This document shows, one piece after another, positions 57,460-64,000 of a DNA stretch of 64,000 bases. A model generated the notes under the pieces. It saw nothing but the letters and a program-made list of their open reading frames with translations, was not told the origin of the DNA and did not search any database. Position 1 is the stretch's first letter. Each line of letters begins with the position of its first letter. This DNA comes from Halocaridina rubra (lineage: Eukaryota > Arthropoda > Malacostraca > Decapoda > Atyidae), in contig JAXCGZ010013660.1 of the NCBI GenBank assembly GCA_037179515.1, positions 1-64,000 of the forward strand, given 5' to 3'. The translations under genes were made by a program, and so were the position numbers.

Positions 57460-58625
57460 CTGCAGATATTAATTTTTCCTTATAAAAGTTTCAACTAAAT
57501 CTTCCTCCTCCACATCACCATCTCCATTCGAGATTGGTTTCTCTACATATGTGATCATGAGTTTAGGGGCAAAAGTGCATTATATTAATTTATTATTTGT
57601 GAAGATCTCTTTACAAATTCACAGTGTATTTCGCTATGTTTATACATTTTATGCTAGATTATTTGCAGATACTTTTCTAGAAATAACGAATTTAAACACA
57701 ATGAAGCAACGAAATATTGTATCTGAATAATAATTCATTGTATTATATAATACATTATGTTTTATAATAGATTATTCTTGTTGCAGATCTCTGCATGAAT
57801 TCTTGCACAGGCTTAGTTATTTGTTTCATTTCATTGCTTCATTGTGTTTGTGTATTTTTCTCTAGTTACAGTAGAGTGCAATATAGTATTATTATATAAG
57901 TCATCATAAGGGCCAAAGAAGCCAAGCGTAGTTTCTAGTACTTTGATCATTGCAATATGTGCAGAATGAGATGATGTGCAACGTTTTGCGAAAAGATATT
58001 ACCCTGACAAAGCAGAAACAAACCACAGCATAAAACATTTTAATGTCATGTCCATGTTTCACTTTAGAAACATAGTGAAGAGGGAAAAAACAAATTATAT
58101 TAGAGAGATTCTTAGAGGCTTAGCCTCAGTGAGTCTCAAGCAGAGTAAGTAATGTAAAATCACAGAAAAGAGAAAGAAAACACACCCAAGAAGGGCAAAT
58201 GCCAAGAGTTTTATGAAGGGGACTCCCCTTCCAAACAATTATATCCCTCCCCTTCCCCATCCTCACCACTTTCCACTTGCACCAAGAATTCTCCTCCATA
58301 CAGTCACAGTACATTTAAATTTTGTTCTATATTTATCTACTTCTATTAGGCTTATTGTTTTTGTGTAAGATTTATTCAATTCCAAAGGTTTAGTAAATGA
58401 AACTGTGCTTGAAAATATTCTTGTAAAGGAATAAGTAAGCAATCATCTGGGTTCTAGGAACGGATTAATCAATTTTACATTGATTCCTACAGGAAAAATT
58501 GCTTTGGACTTTTTACAATTTACAGGAAAGAAATAAGTTCAAAAATCAAGGTTTGAGTGTATACAAAAAAAAAACAGGATAAACTAACAATGAATTGTAA
58601 TGCTTATAATAGGAGATAATCTTAC
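57460..58625. other. Intron between the first exons seen
   Basis: A/T-rich. A short open stretch next to the exon at 57459 is broken by a stop in frame. Nothing else recognised. Confidence 0.4.
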
Positions 58626-58785
58626 CACAGAAGAATCAGAAAATATTCGTCCATTATCATGAGGAGGTGCTACAGGCGTCTCCTCTGGAGGTGGAGGAGA
58701 AGCAGTGTCATTTCTTGGCTTTTTCTTAGCAGCAGGTTCCGTGGGAGCCTGTGCTGGAGTTTTCAGTGCGACATCCTCAGTAGGT
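58626..58785 (-). CDS. Host gene exon 1 of window (candidate alpha-kleisin, RAD21/REC8-like)
   Basis: The exon is 160 nt with an acceptor AG at 58787-58786 and a GTAAG donor at 58625-58621. Only one frame is open: one leading base, then 53 codons, ending in phase 0. The peptide is Pro/Ala/Lys-rich and low in complexity, with the motif PPPPEETPVAPP, as in the disordered linker of cohesin kleisins. No other frame survives and no transposon-like sequence is seen in it. The leading base requires an upstream exon, which must lie beyond the window or escape detection. Kleisin identity comes mainly from the downstream exons; this one alone would not identify the gene. Confidence 0.55.
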
Positions 58786-58906
58786 CTTACATGAAAGTAA
58801 ACAACTTATAATAGAGTATAAACAAAGCAATAAATATACACATATATTAATGTACTTACATTAATGTGAATTCAAGTCTAATAAATATGTGCGAAAGTTA
58901 AAATTA

Positions 58907-58985
58907 CAGTAACCTCTCGCTATATTGTGGTTCACCTATCGCGTATTCAGTGCATCACGGATTTTTTTTTAGATATTTTTTTTTT
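58907..58985 (+). mobile_element. Solo Tigger-1-like terminal fragment
   Basis: CAGTAACCTCTCGCTATATT, preceded by TA, then GGTTCACCTATCGCG and TTCAGTGCATC, matches the right terminus of Tigger-1 in reverse complement. The sequence after about 58985 (T-run, then GTGAAACCAGGACGGGCC) resembles the LINE-C 3' end and may be a decayed LINE-C tail. Confidence 0.6.
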
Positions 58986-59205
58986 TTTTTTACATGATTG
59001 TGAAACCAGGACGGGCCAAAAAATGATAAAAATAAAACAGCCTTTATCAGGCTGTAAAGAGAAACAGAGATGGAGAGTGTAATGATCTAGCAGATGTGAA
59101 GGGATTATAAAAGATGTGTAATGAATATCCAATTCTCTGCTGGGTTTTAATATACCTCTGCCTTACTTTCATGATGTCTGTTCCAAAAATTCTCCTTATA
59201 TCTAA

Positions 59206-59360
59206 TTATTATTATTATTATTATTATTGGCGACAATAATATTCCTTTGATGATGATTGTGGAGATTATTATCATTATTATTATTATTATTACTTATTAT
59301 TATTATCATTATTATTATTATCATTATTATTATTGTTATTATTATTATTGTTGTTATTAA
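59206..59360. repeat. (ATT)n-rich imperfect microsatellite
   Basis: ATTATTATT runs in three blocks (59206-59227, 59270-59330, 59331-59358) with interspersed substitutions. Confidence 0.9.
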
Positions 59361-59477
59361 GGGCTCATCATTGTTTGTATGTCTGTTGGTTTATTTACTT
59401 TAAAAACTGTGTACAGTGCCCCTCCCAAGTTGAGTGGGACAAAGAGAGTGTGGGGGGTTGGGTAGAATAGAATGTGT

Positions 59478-59735
<258 letters not shown>

Positions 59736-59737
59736 TC

Positions 59738-62700
59738 AAAATTCTTTATTCCATCAATAATAATGGTTATTACATAATAGGTACAATACAATAATTATAT
59801 AAACGTAATTATAAGCAGATTATTAAGAGGATATTACATTAATGTCATAGATAAAAGGACTGTATACAGTTTCCCTGCCATCACATAACATACAAATGTA
59901 ATAATAATGATAAAGCATAAAAAGATAAGACAGGACAAAGCTTAGTCCTTGAATAAAATTTCATGAGGTTGTTTTTCAAAGAGGACATCGACTAACATCG
60001 CACAAGACGAAGCTTAATCCCTCAATAGAAGTTTCATAAGGTGGCCTTTGAGAGAGGATATTGTCTGACTGCATCATATGTTTTGTGGTAGTTGATTCCA
60101 TAGTTTAGGTCCAATAACAATTAATGCTCTAGCTCCTGTATCAGTGTTTGTTCTTGGGATATAAAGGGTGTCCAGATTTCTAGTGCTGAATCTTTCCCCT
60201 CGAATCTGAGCTACAGTTGGCAAAGTAAAGAGCCAGTCGGGAATAAACTTGTGATGAATTTTGAAGATTAAAGGCACATTTCATAAATGTATGTCTCATC
60301 CATACGGAGCCATTTTAATTTATCATATATTGGGGTGACATGGTCATGTTTGCGAGCACCCCCTACAGCAACCTTAGCAGCGAAATTCTGCATTTTACTT
60401 ACTCTGCCCATTTGTGTCTTATTAGTTGAGCCCCAAACTCTCAAGCAGTAGTTTAAGATACTAAGTACCAAGGACTGCACCACCATGACTCGACATTCAA
60501 AGTTGAAACTATCACTTACACGGTTAATAAAGAGAAGTGTACCTGTAACCTTTTTCTGCAATTCATCGATATGAACATTGAAAGTTAAAAAGTTGTCCAT
60601 ATGTACTGCAAGGTTTTTGACACTTTGTGATGGAACTAGTGTGACATCGCCAAGTCTTAAATTGATGTTATTTGGAATACAGGATATGAACTGCCTTGAG
60701 CCAAAGAAAATGAGTTGAGATTTGCTCTCGTTTAAAAGGAGCCCATTCTTATTGTAATAAGCTTTAGCACTAATTAGAACCTCTTTTGCTTTTTGTAGCA
60801 ATTCATTAGTTTTATCAATCTCTCCTGTCAGTAAGATCCGAGTGTCATCGGCGTATATAATAAGGAGGCAGTCACGAATATATGTAGGCAGATCATTTAT
60901 GTAAATAAGAAATAGTAAAGGCCCCAGGATCGATCCCTGAGGGACTCCAAACTTTATTTTCTGAGGAGTGGATATGGCTGATCCAATGTGTACTGACTGA
61001 ACTCGATTTTCACGATAGTTTGCAAACCAAAGTGAATCAATATTCAAATCTTCGCATTTTTTGAGTAAAATTTGATGGTTGACGCTATCAAATGCTTTAG
61101 AGAGATCAAGAAGCAAGAGTAGGGATATTTTCTAGTTTTCAATGTTTTCATAAATTTTATTGGTAACTGAGAGCAAAGCTGTTTCAGTGGAAAGATTTGG
61201 TCGGAAGCCATGTTGGTTTTTTGCAAGTAATTTATTAGATTCGAGAAAATCAATCAATTGGTTCGCAATTATTTTTTCTAGTATCTTTGAGAGGATGGGC
61301 AATAGAGAAATAGGTCTGTAGTTTCCAACATTTTCAGCATCTCCGTTTTTAAAAACTGGGGCCACAATAGAATGCTTCCAAAAATCCGTATGAACACCTG
61401 TTACAATGGATGTATTCATAATTATAGGTATATAGTAAATGGAAACGGGTAAGGAATCGACCAAGAACCGAAAATGTATTCCGTCAGAGCCATAAGAGTT
61501 TCTTGCGTTTAAACTCTTAATGGTCAATATTAAAGTGTTGATGTCGACTGGCTGTGGCCTAAATTTATTCAACTTTCTTGATGGTAATGAAGGACGATTA
61601 TTCAAAAGTAAATTAGAATCTATCGGGTTTTCTTGGGATTTCCTGAGAGCGTTTTCTCCTATCATGGCAAAGTGTTTGTTAAATTCCTCCACTTTATTTT
61701 TGAGCTCAGCTTCTGAAACTCCTAGCAATCCAGATGATTTTTTATTTCCAGGAATTATTTTCTTTATAACGTTCCATGTACCCTTAATTTTGCCCTTACT
61801 TTTCAAAAATTATTTTACTTTCTTTTTTTGTCTCCGATAGATACTTTCAGCCATGGGGTCTAACCTATTTAGCTCAAACATTTTATGCACATTGTTTCTG
61901 TTTTTTATCGCCTCCTTTATTTGATCATCAATCCAAGGAGCGTAGGGCCGCTTAATCTCTTTTGTTACAAAAGGAGCGCAAGAATTTAGACATTCAATAA
62001 AAGTGCTCGTGAAAGAGGAAACTTGGTTATTGACATTATCAGTACATAAAATATAATTTAAAGCATCTGTATCGTTTAGAAGATGGTCACAAAAATTATT
62101 TTGAGAGTAATTTCTTAACAACCGAAATGTTCTAATTTCAGGAGGTTTCCTTTCTTTCCTTACATTGATAGTGATGGTGAGAAGCTCATGATCACCTACA
62201 GGGCTTGAAAGAACATCAGAGTGGATAATAAAATTAGGTCTGTTTGTAATAGCCAAGTCTATTAATGTTGAGGAAGTAGACGTAATGCGGGTGGCTTTTT
62301 TAATCATCTGGGTTAATTGTAGGGATTGGGTTATTTTTCCAATTTTGTTATCTGAGAGAAACTGATCATCGTTAAAATCACCTAAAATCAAAAGGGGTTT
62401 ATTGCGTAAACACATTGTAGTAAAGACATCACTTAAATATTTAAGAGTTATAGAGTGCATACTGATGACGATAAATACACCCAATTATAAAAGAAGGAAG
62501 GTTTCTATACTGGATACTCAACAAAATATCTTCCATGTTGCCAGGCCTCTCGAGCGTAGTAGTTAAGACATTCACCTTGAGGTCTTCCTTCACGTACACA
62601 CATACACCTCCACCCATTCCTGCATCACTGCGATAAATTGAATAACCAGATATATCTATGAAACGATTAGCTGTAAGGGGGAGAAGCCATGACTCGCTAA

Positions 62701-62812
62701 TACACATTACGTCAATGTCTCAGCTCAATATGTGGGCCTCTACCTGATTAAAATTTCCTATTAATGATTGTGCATTTAGATGTTCAACTTTTAGATGGTC
62801 ATATTTTTTCAT
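59738..62812 (-). mobile_element. LINE-B copy 2: ORF2 (endonuclease + RT)
   Basis: ORF2 begins ATGAAAAAATATGACC at 62812, only 15 bases below the ORF1 stop. Motifs: HLNAQSLIG, VMCISESWL (62700), MGGGVCVYVK (62615), LILGDFNDDQ (62370), VGDHELLT (about 62190), SYGSDGIHFRF (61495), NYRPISLLPILSKILEKI (about 61315), HGFRPNLSTETALL (about 61210), DLSKAFDSVNHQ (61110), FGVPQGSILGP (60950), IYADDTRILL (60860) and NESKSQLIFFGSRQ (60735). Lesions: in-frame stops at about 62724, 61810 and 61130, frameshifts near 62460 and 60275. The 3' end has AATAAAG. Relative to LINE-B1 it is more intact and lacks the Asn expansion. Confidence 0.9.
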
Positions 62813-63870
62813 GGGACTCGTTGGTAGCTATGCATTATAGGGGTGAGGATGATACTGGTATTGGGGACTTCTTCGTTGCTGGTTTGCCCAGCCTCGGTGT
62901 TGACGATGAGAGTGTCTGAAGTTTTGAGTGCCCAAGTAGTTATTTTGACGATCATATTCAGAGTGATAGTTATTGTGTCTGGAATTGACATCTCGTTGTC
63001 CTCTGTAGAAAGTCCTGACAGATGAGTCTTCGTAGTGCCAGGTATTGGTCTGAGGGTAGAATATTCTGGCATTTGGTCTTGAATTTTGCCTTCCTCTTCC
63101 CTCGAAGCATTGACTCTGGAGATATCTAGTGGTTCCGTAGTCATTCTTGGGGTTGTTTTCATTAAAGTTGGCTTTCCACGGATTGTAGTTTAATGAGGTC
63201 AGCATACTTTGGCTCATGATACTTTCCCAGTTTTCATGTAGTTTAAGCGATGAACATTGCTTGGAGATGATGTTGAGCAGCCTGATGATGCCAAACCTAT
63301 TTAAAAAGTTTTCATTTTAGCAGGTATCATTAAAACACATATGATCAACTTCCCCTGTCCAAAGCCTGTATTGCAGGTTGGTTTTGATTATTGAAACCCC
63401 ATTATTTGTGCTCCATGTTGCGACTTGATCATTGAAATTGTTTATGTGCTCGTCATAATCACGGACATTAGGAATGGGGGCGAGCTCACATATATGTATG
63501 TTCATGTTTTCATTCACTCCCTGTAATTCTGCAACAAGAGAGCCAAGCCTTCTCAAAGATATCACTGGGAGTTGCTTTGTCCAAAATATCCTGGAGGCCG
63601 CAGTATAGGATGCAACTGCTTGGTATCCATTGGAGCTTTGCAGAAACCCAACACTTCATAAGGTCGAGATATGCAAAACTTTACTGTGCGGACATAACAG
63701 TGACTGCTCAAGTCCTAGTGTCTCACAGTGGAGAGATTCGGTATCTCCTAATAAGAGCGTTCCCTCAGGTTGCGGACTGGAAGATAACGATTGTTTAAGA
63801 GATGGGTTTAATGGTTGGCTTGAAGAAGTGCTCTGAAATGAAGTTATCTGTTCTTTGAGTAAGGTCACAT
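62813..63870 (-). pseudogene. LINE-B2 ORF1: SGNH esterase-like domain + basic C terminus
   Basis: From about 63868 down: TLLLGDTESLHC (block I; GDS is GDT) and, in another frame, LYCGLQDILDKATPSDIFEK (block III; GxND is GLQD). In a third frame follow LVAELQGVNENMNIHICELAP and INNFNDQVATW, then GEVDHMCFNDTC-stop-NENFLNRFGIIRLL (block V region). The C-terminal ~130 codons (63217-62828) are Arg/Asn/Tyr/His-rich and basic (GRGRQNSRPNAR, RGQRDVNSRHNN). The order of blocks is that of the esterase ORF1 of CR1/L2-group LINEs. Two frameshifts and one stop; catalytic identities are uncertain. Confidence 0.55.
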
Positions 63871-63879
63871 GGTCACTTA

Positions 63880-64000
<121 letters not shown>

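Noticed and set aside
57460..57600. Acidic open stretch (EKPISNGDGDVEEEDLVETF) upstream of the exon ending at 57459
   Set aside because: A stop codon (TAA) separates it from the exon frame, and a good acceptor lies between. More likely intron or a decayed repeat.

Overview
This window is repeat-dense eukaryotic nuclear DNA. It contains no bacterial-style operons, rRNA genes, functional tRNA genes or CRISPR arrays. Its texture is A/T-rich DNA with long (TA)n and (GA)n microsatellites, several unrelated families of non-LTR retrotransposons (LINEs), Tigger/pogo and mariner DNA transposons, MITEs and a tRNA-derived SINE. That combination suggests an arthropod, most likely a decapod crustacean; this is an inference from repeat content, not a proof.

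Host gene. One split gene runs on the minus strand across almost the whole window, from 58785 down to 5608. I see six well-supported exons and two weaker ones, each with AG/GT borders. Their phases join without a conflict into 309 continuous codons. The order is 58626-58785, 57367-57459 (weaker), 34802-34957, 33248-33433, 13276-13385, 12458-12491 (weaker), 12072-12144 and 5608-5724. The conceptual product resembles the middle and C-terminal linker part of an alpha-kleisin of cohesin (RAD21/REC8 type). The N-terminal exons and the C-terminal winged-helix exons must lie outside the window. The introns, two of them about 20-22 kb, hold the transposable elements.

Transposable elements, left to right. 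An RTE LINE 3' end (262-884) ends in an inverted repeat and abuts a Tigger element (933-5244, transposase on the minus strand). A G-poor, repeat-like tract (about 6250-8300) is followed by a LINE-A 3' end (8633-9209) and a decayed RTE-like LINE (9640-11200). From 13532 to 20515 lies an old LINE-A that is split by LINE-B1 (about 16450-19715). A second Tigger transposase (20580-22985) is split by a 950-bp MITE and followed by a tandem array into which LINE-C1 and LINE-A2 have inserted (to about 29945). A composite repeat (29949-30978) duplicates 1016-2163. LINE-C3 sits in a mariner relic (35640-38100). LINE-A5 carries a SINE (39009-39230). A complete RTE (40007-47952, 15-bp target-site duplication) is split by a nearly full-length LINE-A1 (about 42267-47126). 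LINE-A6 is split by LINE-C2 (50088-54505). The right end is LINE-B2 (59738-63870), whose ORF1 looks like an SGNH esterase-type ORF1.

No open reading frame here looks like a complete functional host protein. The LINE-A1 copy comes closest to an intact mobile element: I found one single-base deletion separating its endonuclease and reverse-transcriptase frames. I found no convincing new defence or genetic system. The most useful content is the buried kleisin gene and the well-resolved nesting history of the elements.
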